The position numbers and the translations under genes are program-made. Positions 18,136 to 26,128 of a stretch of 64,000 bases of DNA are shown here, piece after piece (within the stretch, counting starts at the first letter, position 1; every line of letters begins with the position of its first letter). The notes under the pieces are model-generated. The model ran no database searches and was not told the origin of the DNA. It saw only the letters and a list, made by a program, of their open reading frames with translations. Source of the DNA: Amycolatopsis palatopharyngis (GTDB taxonomy: Bacteria; Actinomycetota; Actinomycetes; Mycobacteriales; Pseudonocardiaceae); contig NZ_PQHZ01000030.1 of NCBI RefSeq assembly GCF_003385185.1, forward strand, positions 1 through 64,000, read 5' to 3'.

Positions 18136-19611
18136 TCAGAGTCCGAGCTTGCTGGAGCAGTGCGGCCAGGCGCCGTAGCCGCCACGGTCGTCACGCACCT
18201 TGGTGGCGACGGCGATCTGCTGCTCGCGGCTGGCCTCATGCGGGTAAGCGGCGTACTGGTCGCCGCCGTAGGCGTCCCAGGTGCCCTTGTCGAACTGCAG
18301 GCCGCCGTAGTAGCCGTTACCGGTGTTGATGGACCAGTTGCCGGTGGACTCACACTGAGCGAGCCGGTCCCAGACCGCGCCGTCGGAGATGGCGGGCTGC
18401 TCGGGCTCCTTGGTGCCGACCCGGACGACCTTGGGCTCGGCCTCCTTGACGATCTTGGTGGAGAGCTCCTCGCGGGCAACTTCCTTGTCGTTCTTCTTGG
18501 TGACCCGGTAGGTGACGATCTGCTCGCCCGGGACACCTTCTTCCTCGACCTCTTCCTCGCCCACGAGCATGGACGAGTCCTCGATCTCCTTGACCGGGGG
18601 CTCGATCTCCTCGGTCTCGTTGATCACGGAGACGCCGGTGCGGCTGATGTGCACCTCGGCGCCGTCGAGCAGTTTGAACTCCAGCCCGCCCTCGGCCTTG
18701 TCGTCCGCACCCAGCTTCAGGTTCAGCTCGGCGAGCAGTTCCTCGGTGGTCACCGCGGTGGTGGTGAGCTGCTTCGGGTCGCTGCCGCCGTCGAAGAGCG
18801 TGATGTTCTTCAACGTCTTGACGTGCAGGGTCATGCCATCGAGGGGCACCTCGCCGCCCGGGGCGGTGGAGAACCACGTGCCCTGCTTGACCAGGTCCTG
18901 CAGGCCGAGCTGACCGAGCGCCTCGCCAACGGTGGTGGCCCGTACCCAGGACTCGCGTGGGCTGCCGTCCACGATGAGGTTGAGCTTGCGACCGCGCTCG
19001 AGCTTGATGACTCCGCCGTCACCGACGGCGGTCTGCGGCGAGGGTGAGAGTGCGTCGTGCGCGCCGACGGAGAGACCCGCATCGGAGAGCACCTCGCCGA
19101 CGGTGTCGCCGAAGCTGCGCACGGTCTGCTGCTGGCCGTCGACGTCGACGGTCACGCTCTTGTTCATCGCGAGCGCGGCGGCACCGCCACCGGTCAGCGT
19201 GATGAGTACCGCGAGGGCCGTACCCCGGAGGAAGCGCTTCTTCCAGACCCTGGTCGCGGCCAGGAGGCCGGATTCGACCGGCTCGTCCTCCTCGGCGGCC
19301 AGTCCGCGCCCTGCCCTGTCCTCGCTCGCCTCGTCGGGCACGACGATGGCGGGCAGCAGGGTGGTCTCGGCGTTGATCAACCGGATGAGTTCGTCGACGT
19401 CGATGTCGGCCTCGGCCATGAGGTCGCCGGCCTGGGGGCCCAGCGCGGTGAAGACATCCTGTGGCGTGACGCGGGGGTCCGGCGAGTAGTCGAAGTAGTC
19501 GAAGTCGGCCGATCCGCTCTCGGGGCGCTCGAGGGTCGCTACACCTGCGGCGTGCGATGCGTCGGCGGAAGCGTCGAGGCGTGCGTTTGCCCGCCTGGAA
19601 CTACCAGTCAC
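18136..19611 (-). CDS. rpfB: Resuscitation-promoting factor RpfB
   Basis: 491 residues from the GTG at 19611, which has AAAGGGA upstream; GTG 19629 and ATG 19704 are in-frame alternatives. Order of parts: a cytoplasmic stretch of about 125 residues, acidic with a YFDYSPDP motif; one transmembrane helix (about 127-149, ALAVLITLTGGGAAALAM); three DUF348 units; a G5 domain; and a C-terminal Rpf lysozyme-like domain with the catalytic Glu in CESTGNW and a Cys pair. It cleaves peptidoglycan outside the cell to wake dormant cells. The long N-terminal cytoplasmic part is unusual compared with M. tuberculosis RpfB. Confidence 0.93.
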   Translation of the reverse strand: MTGSSRRANARLDASADASHAAGVATLERPESGSADFDYFDYSPDPRVTPQDVFTALGPQAGDLMAEADIDVDELIRLINAETTLLPAIVVPDEASEDRAGRGLAAEEDEPVESGLLAATRVWKKRFLRGTALAVLITLTGGGAAALAMNKSVTVDVDGQQQTVRSFGDTVGEVLSDAGLSVGAHDALSPSPQTAVGDGGVIKLERGRKLNLIVDGSPRESWVRATTVGEALGQLGLQDLVKQGTWFSTAPGGEVPLDGMTLHVKTLKNITLFDGGSDPKQLTTTAVTTEELLAELNLKLGADDKAEGGLEFKLLDGAEVHISRTGVSVINETEEIEPPVKEIEDSSMLVGEEEVEEEGVPGEQIVTYRVTKKNDKEVAREELSTKIVKEAEPKVVRVGTKEPEQPAISDGAVWDRLAQCESTGNWSINTGNGYYGGLQFDKGTWDAYGGDQYAAYPHEASREQQIAVATKVRDDRGGYGAWPHCSSKLGL

Positions 19612-19918
19612 TGGGTCGATCCCTTTCACCAAGAGGCCGTTGCCTTCATCCCGGCGCGCAGGTTCACACGCACCGGACCTTCGGGCTCCCGCAGCCAGCG
19701 CCATCCCTCATGAGACCGGAACCTTCCCGGCATCACTTCCCCGACGTGCACTGACGTGACTGTGGGCGTGTCACTCGCGGCTCGGTGTCGAGCAACGAGG
19801 GGCACGATCACGGGACAGTAACGAAGGCCGGCGGGTTGCGCAAACACCCCCCGGAGTGTCGTGACGTTCGTCACTCCACCGGGTAGGCGCTTGACCTTCC
19901 CCGAATGTCGCAACGTGA
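19612..19918 (-). other. Long rpfB upstream region
   Basis: 307 nt between tatD and rpfB. It contains a CRP-type palindrome at 19861-19874. I looked for the ydaO/c-di-AMP riboswitch often found before rpf genes and could not see its conserved blocks. Confidence 0.4.
19861..19874. promoter_or_regulatory. Candidate CRP/GlxR site upstream of rpfB
   Basis: GTGACGTTCGTCAC fits the GTGA-N6-TCAC core of CRP-family sites and is symmetric apart from its central TT. It lies about 250 nt upstream of the rpfB start and 45 nt upstream of the tatD stop. CRP control of an rpf gene (rpfA) is established in M. tuberculosis; the present site is inference. Confidence 0.5.
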
Positions 19919-20749
19919 TCAACACGCCGTAACCGAGTTCAGCCGAAAGACCCGGTCAGCCGTTGTGTCGACCGATCTGGCCACCTGCTCGACGAGCTCG
20001 CCGCGCAACTCGGCGAGTCCTCGGACGGTGTACGCGGCGCAGTAGGGCTCGTTCGGCCTGCCCCGGAACGGATGCGGCGTCAGGAACGGCGCGTCGGTCT
20101 CCACCAGGAACTGCCCCTCGGGCACCAGTTTGGCGGCTTCCTGCAGCTCCCGGGCATTACGGAAGGTGACCGGACCTGCGAACGAGAGCACATAGCCAGC
20201 ATCGACGCACCTGCGGGCGATATCGGCATCACCGGAGAAGCAGTGGAACACCACATCCTCCGGGGCACCCTCCTCCGCCAGAATGCGCAGCACGTCCTCG
20301 TGTGCGTCCCGGTCGTGGATCATCAGCGGCTTACCGAGGCGCTTGGCGAGATCGATGTGCCAGCGGAACGCCTCCTGCTGCGCATCCGCGGGGGAGTAGT
20401 CCCAGTAGTAGTCCAAACCGGTCTCCCCGACCGCTACCACCCGAGGTCCCGCCGCCAGTCGCTCCACTTCGGAACGCTCGGCCGCACCGAACTCCTTGGT
20501 GCGGGTGGGATGCACGGCCACCGCCGCGAAAACCCGGGAGTCCCAGGTGGACGCCTCGACAGCCCAGCGCGCGGCGGCCAGGTCGTCGGCGACAGTCACC
20601 ACCCTGCACACCCCGGCTGCTTCCGCCCGGTCGACCATCGCCCTGACATCCTCGGCGGTGGTAGCGCCACAGGCGTCCATATGAGTATGCGAGTCGACCA
20701 CCGGCACCGGGAGTGGCTCCGGCACCGGTGGCAGTTCAGCCTTGCTCAA
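19919..20749 (-). CDS. tatD: TatD-family metal-dependent hydrolase (DNase)
   Basis: 276 residues with a TIM-barrel amidohydrolase fold. Metal ligands appear in order: DSHTHMD, the Glu of VAVGETGLDY, the His of PLMIHDRDA, the His of VVFHCFSGD, and the Asp of LVETDAPFL. Family members are 3'-5' exonucleases or deoxyribonucleases. The TTG start at 20749 overlaps the metG 3' end by 14 nt, so the two are coupled, as in M. tuberculosis Rv1007c-Rv1008. Confidence 0.92.
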   Translation of the reverse strand: MSKAELPPVPEPLPVPVVDSHTHMDACGATTAEDVRAMVDRAEAAGVCRVVTVADDLAAARWAVEASTWDSRVFAAVAVHPTRTKEFGAAERSEVERLAAGPRVVAVGETGLDYYWDYSPADAQQEAFRWHIDLAKRLGKPLMIHDRDAHEDVLRILAEEGAPEDVVFHCFSGDADIARRCVDAGYVLSFAGPVTFRNARELQEAAKLVPEGQFLVETDAPFLTPHPFRGRPNEPYCAAYTVRGLAELRGELVEQVARSVDTTADRVFRLNSVTAC

Positions 20750-22532
20750 TGGGTGCCCATTCCGGCCCGGTCTCGCCCAGCTTCGGATCGAGTTTGGCGA
20801 ACAGCGGCGACGGCTTGGCCAGTGGCCTGCCGACCTCGATCGGCTGCGACTCCCAGCGGGCCTGCTCGGCCGCGTAGTCGCCGGTGAGGATGGGGTTCGT
20901 CCTCCCGGGGATGTCGAGGTCCTCGACCTCCTGCAACTCCGGCTGCGCGGCCCAGATCCCGCTGCCGCCGAGCGCTTCGTGCACCTTCTGTGCCGAATGC
21001 GGCAGGAACGGGGTGAGCAGGGTGTTCGCGTCCGATACGACCTGCAGCGCCGTGTGCAGCACGCTGTCGCGGCGCTCTGGGTCGTCCTTGAGCTTCCACG
21101 GCTCCTGGTCGGAGAGGTACTTGTTCGCCGCGGAGACCACCCGCATCGCCTCGCTCGCGGCCTGTTTGAAGCGGGAGCGCTGCAGGTGCGCCCCCACGGT
21201 GTCGAACGCGGCCCGGGAGAGCGCCTTGAGCTCCTCGTCGGCCTGCCTCGGCACCTGTGGCGTCGGGACGGCTCCGTTGTTCTTGTGGGCCATCGAGATC
21301 GAGCGGTTCACCAGGTTGCCCCACTCGTTGGCCAGCTCGAAGTTCGTCCTGCGCACGAACTCCTCCCAGGTGAAGTCCGTGTCCTGGGTCTCCGGCCCGC
21401 CCACCGTGATGAAGTAGCGCAGCGTGTCCGGACCGAACTCGCGGAGGAAGTCGTTCACATAGATGACCGTGCCGCGCGAGGTGGAGAACTTCGACCCGCT
21501 CATCGTGAGGAACTCACTGGAGACGATCTCGTCAGGCAGTGCCAGCTGGCCGTAGGGCCCTGGCTCACCGCCGTTGTCGCCGTGACCGTTGTGCCCGAGC
21601 AGCAGCGCGGGCCAGATCTGGGCGTGGAAGGTGATGTTGTCCTTGCCCATGAAGTAGTAGCCGCGGGCATCCGGATTGGTCCACCACTCCTGCCAGGCGT
21701 CGGGGTCGCCGGAGCGGCGCGCCCACTCGACACTGGCGGAGAAGTAGCCGATCACCGCGTCGAACCAGACGTAGAACCGCTTCAGCGGCTCCTCGCGCCA
21801 CCCGTCGAGCGGGATCTTCACGCCCCAGTCGAGGTCACGGGTGATCGGGCGGGGCCGCATGTCGTCCACCAGGTTCCTGGTGAAGTTCAGGACGTTGGAC
21901 CGCCAGTCGGTCTTGGTCGAGAGCCACTTGCCCAGGGTGTTGGTGAAAGCGGGCAGGTCCAGGAAGAGGTGCTCGGTCTCGACGAACTTCGGCGTCTCGC
22001 CGTTGATCCTGGAGACCGGCCGGATCAGGTCGGCGGCGTCGAGCTGGTTACCGCAGTTGTCGCACTGGTCGCCCCGGGCACCGTCGTAACCACAGATCGG
22101 GCAGGTGCCCTCGATGTAGCGGTCGGGCAGGGTCCGGCCGGTCGAGGGGCTCACCGCCCCCTTCGTGGTCCTCGGTACGACGTAGCCGTTGCGGTGCAGC
22201 GCGAGGAAGATCTGCTGGGTGACATCGGCATGGTTGCCGGTCGTGGTCCTGGTGAACAGGTCGTAGCTGAGCCCGAGACCGTGCAGGTCCTGGCCGATCT
22301 GCCGGGTGTACTTGTCCGCCGTCTCCTGCGGTGTCAGGCCTTCCTTGTCGGCCTGCACCAGGATCGGAGTGCCGTGCTCGTCGGTGCCGCTGACCATGAG
22401 CACCCGGTTGCCGGCCATTCGCTGGTAACGGGAGAAGACATCGGAGGGGACGCCGAACCCGGACACGTGGCCGATGTGGCGGGGGCCGTTGGCGTAGGGC
22501 CAGGCCACCGCGGTCAACACAGGGGTGCTCAT
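20736..22532 (-). CDS. metG: Methionyl-tRNA synthetase
   Basis: 598-residue class I aminoacyl-tRNA synthetase. The HIGH motif is in GPRHIGHVSG and the KMSKS equivalent is SKFSTSRG. A zinc knuckle has CPIC and CDNC pairs (residues about 140-160). There is no C-terminal dimerisation or EMAP domain. The ATG at 22532 is clear. It probably heads the metG-tatD transcript. Confidence 0.97.
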   Translation of the reverse strand: MSTPVLTAVAWPYANGPRHIGHVSGFGVPSDVFSRYQRMAGNRVLMVSGTDEHGTPILVQADKEGLTPQETADKYTRQIGQDLHGLGLSYDLFTRTTTGNHADVTQQIFLALHRNGYVVPRTTKGAVSPSTGRTLPDRYIEGTCPICGYDGARGDQCDNCGNQLDAADLIRPVSRINGETPKFVETEHLFLDLPAFTNTLGKWLSTKTDWRSNVLNFTRNLVDDMRPRPITRDLDWGVKIPLDGWREEPLKRFYVWFDAVIGYFSASVEWARRSGDPDAWQEWWTNPDARGYYFMGKDNITFHAQIWPALLLGHNGHGDNGGEPGPYGQLALPDEIVSSEFLTMSGSKFSTSRGTVIYVNDFLREFGPDTLRYFITVGGPETQDTDFTWEEFVRRTNFELANEWGNLVNRSISMAHKNNGAVPTPQVPRQADEELKALSRAAFDTVGAHLQRSRFKQAASEAMRVVSAANKYLSDQEPWKLKDDPERRDSVLHTALQVVSDANTLLTPFLPHSAQKVHEALGGSGIWAAQPELQEVEDLDIPGRTNPILTGDYAAEQARWESQPIEVGRPLAKPSPLFAKLDPKLGETGPEWAPIEQG

Positions 22533-22741
22533 GCCTGTTTAGCCTACGGATAGCGTCCCAGCCATTTTTCACGAGGGAGCGGACACGACGGGGCCAGCCG
22601 CGATCTACCGGATGCGGCTGAGCCAGATCGGGCCGGCCCTGACCTGGCGTGGCTGATCTTCGCGGGGACCGTTGCTGGAAAAGATCGTCGAGAACACCCC
22701 CGGCCTTCCGCCTGCCGGCGTCTGGCCAATCCTGATCGGAC

Positions 22742-22809
22742 GGGACAGTCGGATACCGATTGTCCCTGTTGGCGCGTTTGTCCCGCCGGGACGCGCCAAC
22801 AGGGATAGT
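22742..22809 (+). promoter_or_regulatory. Overlapping, mutually exclusive hairpins before the GH25-like gene
   Basis: Hairpin A pairs GGGACAGTCGG (22742-22752) with CCGATTGTCCC (22756-22766) with one G-T wobble. Hairpin B pairs CCCTGTTGGCGCGT (22764-22777) with ACGCGCCAACAGGG (22791-22804) perfectly and extends with near-matches on both sides. The segment TGTCCC is shared, so only one can form. The block ends 11 nt before the ATG at 22820, so it could act as an attenuator, RBS switch or dimeric operator. Confidence 0.5.
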
Positions 22810-22819
22810 CTCGCAGGCA

Positions 22820-23401
22820 ATGACCATGCAAGACCCCGCGCGCGGGATCAATCTGACCCACCACGAAGCCGTGGACGACTGGAACGTCGTCCGCGCCGGT
22901 GGCGTGAACTTCGCGAGTATCACGATCACCGAGAGCGCCAACTGGAGCGATCCAGCGGCCGCCCGGAACCTCTCCGGTGCTCAGGAGGCCGGGCTGCACA
23001 CTGGCGCCCGGCACTTCGCCCGCCCCGGCGGGGCACAGGATCAGGCCGCGCACTTCGCCCGGATCGCCAAACCGCTCGGCGCATTCGCACCTGGAGCGCT
23101 GGCGCCAGCACTGGATGTTCGCGTGGAAGGGGTCGACGACCGGTTCATCCGGAGCTGGATCAAGACAGTGCGCCAGGCGGCAGGTGTCCGGCGTGTACTG
23201 GTCTACGCCGACTTCGAACAATGGTCACACGCGTTTCATCCGGACAAGTGGGCGGATTCCGAGGTGGTGCTCTGGCTGGCTCGGCATAACGGAATCCCCG
23301 GAAGGCCGGGCTGGTTCCACGCACGACTCGGGCTGCACCAGCACGAGCACGGGCGCGACGCGCTCGTCTACCCCTTCACGCTGACCGACGTACTGCTCTA
23401 G
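22820..23401 (+). CDS. GH25-like (lysozyme-fold) protein, possibly inactive
   Basis: 193 residues with no signal peptide. The start (GINLTHHEAV, then DDWNVVRAGGVNFASI) and later LDVRVEG and RRVLVYADFEQW follow the layout of glycoside hydrolase family 25. In true GH25 the first motif is GIDVS with a catalytic Asp; here that Asp is Asn. The lack of a secretion signal and the changed residue argue against a normal secreted lysozyme. It converges with the DUF4185 gene, overlapping by 4 nt. The ATG at 22820 is preferred over an upstream GTG at 22760. Confidence 0.6.
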   Translation: MTMQDPARGINLTHHEAVDDWNVVRAGGVNFASITITESANWSDPAAARNLSGAQEAGLHTGARHFARPGGAQDQAAHFARIAKPLGAFAPGALAPALDVRVEGVDDRFIRSWIKTVRQAAGVRRVLVYADFEQWSHAFHPDKWADSEVVLWLARHNGIPGRPGWFHARLGLHQHEHGRDALVYPFTLTDVLL

Positions 23402-24402
23402 CCGTGTCGTTCCGTCAGCCTGCTGCGCATCAGGAAAACGTTGTACGGCCCCCACTGCGAAAGCAGGAAGTAGATGTCTGGTCCGTCCAGCGCCCACGGG
23501 TGTAGGTAACCGCCGTAAAGCGCGGGATAGTCCCTGCCGGACACGATGACCTCGCCTGCCGACCACGGTCCGGTCAACTCGTCGGAGGTGCGCAGCACGA
23601 TGGCGGCCCTGTCCTCGTCCAGATGCATCGCCATCCAGCATCCGAAATGGACGTTGTACACGACGGAGAGCTCCCCCACGGGTCCGTCGAGCACCGGTGC
23701 GGCCGACGACTCGCGATCGGCCCAGTCCCGGCCGGTCCAGTACTCGTAGGCCGACGACTGCAGAATGTCCGCCGTGGACACTCTGGCGAGGTACCCGGGG
23801 CCGAACCGCCCCTGTGTCGTGCCGAACAGGTAGACATGTTCGCCGGAACGGGCGAAGGCGCCGATCTGGAATCGGCTGTTCTTGCCCCATTTGTTGGGCC
23901 ACCGGGCGGAACGTGGTTTGTCCCAGGTGATGCCGCCGTCGCCGGAGACGGCCACGCCCGCGTAGTTGGTGCGCCAGGTTCCTGGCCTGCCCCACTCACG
24001 CACCGACATGTAGTGCACGAAATGGCGACCGTCGACAGCGATGCCACCGTTCGGGATGATCGTCGCCTCGCGACCGCTGCCCGAGGTGATGACCTGTGCA
24101 GCACCACCGTCCGCGCGCGACACGACGTCGTCGAGCAGCAGTCCCTGATCCAGATCCCGGTTGCTGGAGAACGCCAGGACGTTGCACCGCCAGTCCGCGT
24201 CCGGTGGCCCCGCGCCGTCACCACCCCAGCCACGGCCGTAGGTGTCGCCGAAGAGCACGAACACTCTGCCGTCCCCGCCGTCCCAGAGGATGCCGAGGTC
24301 GGTCGCGTGGATACCGAACCGTTCGTCGGTGCGGCTCGCCGAACCGGCTCCCGTCACCGTGGCGATCTGTGTGGTCGCTTCCGGCACCAATAGAGCAGCC
24401 AT
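23398..24402 (-). CDS. DUF4185 beta-propeller-like protein
   Basis: 334 residues, no signal peptide or membrane helix. Recurrent Trp/Gly-Asp motifs (GDTYGRGWGGDG, NGGIAVDGRHFVHYMSV, VSGDGGITWDKP) and sialidase Asp-box-like turns resemble the DUF4185 family, whose fold is like that of five-bladed glycoside hydrolases. Function is not known. No partner gene is evident. Confidence 0.65.
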   Translation of the reverse strand: MAALLVPEATTQIATVTGAGSASRTDERFGIHATDLGILWDGGDGRVFVLFGDTYGRGWGGDGAGPPDADWRCNVLAFSSNRDLDQGLLLDDVVSRADGGAAQVITSGSGREATIIPNGGIAVDGRHFVHYMSVREWGRPGTWRTNYAGVAVSGDGGITWDKPRSARWPNKWGKNSRFQIGAFARSGEHVYLFGTTQGRFGPGYLARVSTADILQSSAYEYWTGRDWADRESSAAPVLDGPVGELSVVYNVHFGCWMAMHLDEDRAAIVLRTSDELTGPWSAGEVIVSGRDYPALYGGYLHPWALDGPDIYFLLSQWGPYNVFLMRSRLTERHG

Positions 24403-24455
24403 GCCGCGAGGCTACCCAGCGATCGCCCGGCTCGCCGGGCGGCGAGGTCGCGGCT

Positions 24456-25640
24456 TCATACCTGGATTCCGGCCCATCGGGCGAATCGGGCGAGCGAATC
24501 CGTCGTGCGTCGGTCGGCGTTCGCCAAGGCACGAACCGTCTCCCGCACGGCCGGATGGTGGCGGGTGTTGTGCGGGGCGACCCGGCGAGCGAGGTTCAGT
24601 TGCTCCAGCGCTTCCGCACGACCACCGTGCAGGGCCCACGCCCTGGCCATGTCGATGTGATGGTGACCGACCCGCTCCGGCCGACGTGGATCGACAACCC
24701 GCACCTGCGCGGCGCGATCCACGGCTTCCGTGCCGTCGTAGTACTCCACGGGCACCGCGCACCAGTGCACGGCGATGTTCATCGCGCTGGCGTCGATGTT
24801 GAAGTACGGCGTCTCGGGCGGCCGGAACTGTTTCGCCAGCGCCCTGGCTTCGTCGAGAAAACCGTCAGCCTGCTGCCGATCGCCCACCCGCGCTGCGAGC
24901 ACGGCAGCGCGCAGGTTCAGTTGCACGGTCAGCGCGCGACCCGCTGGCCGGGTGTCGACGTGCTCGCGGGCGCGGGTGATGACACGGAGCCCGGAGGCGT
25001 ACTCGCCGTGCTGGAGATGACCGCTGGACCGGTGATAGGCGCTGATCGCGATGCGCAACGGATCGCCCGTTTCCGGCGCGAGCCGGATGTGGCGTTCGGA
25101 CGCGACGGCGGCGAGGTCCGCCTGGCGGAAGCGACCGGCCACGGTGGCCGTCATCCGGTACGCGTCGTGCAACGCCGCTCGCGCCCGTTGCCCGGAATGT
25201 CCGGGCTGCTCGGCCAGCACATACAACTGGTGGAGCAGGTTCGGCAACTCGTGCGCGGCCATCGCGTACCGGAGTCCGTACACATTGTGGACGGCGGCGC
25301 CGAGACGGTCGATGACCGTCCTCAACGACAGCGACGTTCCCTCGGGAGCGGGATCGTCGTACGCGTCGAGCGCGGTACGCAGCGCGCCGAGGTTGGCGAG
25401 TTCGCCTGCGGGCTGTTCCACGATCTCCCGCTCGTCTGTGCCATAGAGGTGCGACGGACGTATTCCGAGCGCCTGCGCTGCACCGGCGACGAATGCCGCG
25501 CTCGGCGGAAGGGAGCCCTGCTCGACCCTTTTCACGAGCGACAACGAGAAGTGTGCACGAGCGGCAAGTTGATGCTGCGTGAGTCCTCGCAGTTTGCGGA
25601 GTTGTCGCAGTCGGTCACCGACGCCGACTTGCTCAGCCAT
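24456..25640 (-). CDS. XRE-family regulator with TPR-like C-terminal domain
   Basis: 394 residues. Residues 10-65 form a Cro/CI-type helix-turn-helix (LRKLRGLTQHQLAARA). The remaining 320 residues or so are helical repeats typical of the large actinobacterial XRE-TPR group. The ATG at 25640 gives MAEQVGVGDRL. A small gene lies divergently upstream and may be its target. Confidence 0.8.
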   Translation of the reverse strand: MAEQVGVGDRLRQLRKLRGLTQHQLAARAHFSLSLVKRVEQGSLPPSAAFVAGAAQALGIRPSHLYGTDEREIVEQPAGELANLGALRTALDAYDDPAPEGTSLSLRTVIDRLGAAVHNVYGLRYAMAAHELPNLLHQLYVLAEQPGHSGQRARAALHDAYRMTATVAGRFRQADLAAVASERHIRLAPETGDPLRIAISAYHRSSGHLQHGEYASGLRVITRAREHVDTRPAGRALTVQLNLRAAVLAARVGDRQQADGFLDEARALAKQFRPPETPYFNIDASAMNIAVHWCAVPVEYYDGTEAVDRAAQVRVVDPRRPERVGHHHIDMARAWALHGGRAEALEQLNLARRVAPHNTRHHPAVRETVRALANADRRTTDSLARFARWAGIQV

Positions 25641-25735
25641 CGTTACCCCGCTCGCGGTTGTCCCTTCGCTCTCCCTCCAGCCTCCCATACGGCGGCACCC
25701 TGCGACATGTCCAAGACCAACGAACGGAGCAGTGC

Positions 25736-25981
25736 ATGTTCTGGACAGACAGAGTGCGCGGACTGGCTATTCGGCGGGTCGACCCGCCCCTGGTCGACCG
25801 TCCGGTCATCGGCGGCTTGCGACATCGCACGAGAACAGTCGTCCCACTTCTCGACAACGCGGTGCCGCGGCTGCTGTGCGGCCTTGAGTATCCGGAGAGA
25901 ACCAATCGTCGTTCACCGCATATCTACGACTGCCACGCCTGTGAGGACGTGCACCGCGAACGCAGGGACGGGCCACAGTGA
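25736..25981 (+). CDS. Small hypothetical protein divergent from the XRE regulator
   Basis: 81 residues starting MFWTDRVRGLAIRRVD. A CGGAG ribosome site lies 5 nt before the ATG. A single Cys in RLLCGLEYP and a CHAC pair near the C-terminus could form a small metal knuckle. I recognise no family. Divergent placement next to an XRE-TPR regulator is common for small regulated proteins in actinomycetes. The rest of the interval 25641-26128 shows no other gene. Confidence 0.45.
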   Translation: MFWTDRVRGLAIRRVDPPLVDRPVIGGLRHRTRTVVPLLDNAVPRLLCGLEYPERTNRRSPHIYDCHACEDVHRERRDGPQ

Positions 25982-26128
25982 TCGAGCGCGACAGAGAACT
26001 CCTCACCCGCCCGGGCGGCCGAACGCGACGCCGTAGTCGTTCAGGGAGAGGTGCTGGTTCCGCCCCCAGCCCGCTGATCGCGCTTCGACCGTAGGGGCCG
26101 AAGGTCGCCAAGGCGGTAAGGCGACAAT

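Noticed and set aside
17209..19047. Plus-strand open frame of 612 codons across rsmA and rpfB
   Set aside because: It is the reverse shadow of two genes with clear catalytic motifs; its Gly/Arg/Val-rich composition shows no family.
19612..19918. ydaO (c-di-AMP) riboswitch before rpfB
   Set aside because: The conserved blocks could not be located by eye; a covariance-model scan would decide.
20742..22553. 603-codon plus-strand frame opposite metG
   Set aside because: It mirrors metG exactly and has no ribosome site or domain.
22533..22600. T-box leader for metG
   Set aside because: No T-box consensus TGGNACCGCG or specifier stem is visible upstream of the metG start.
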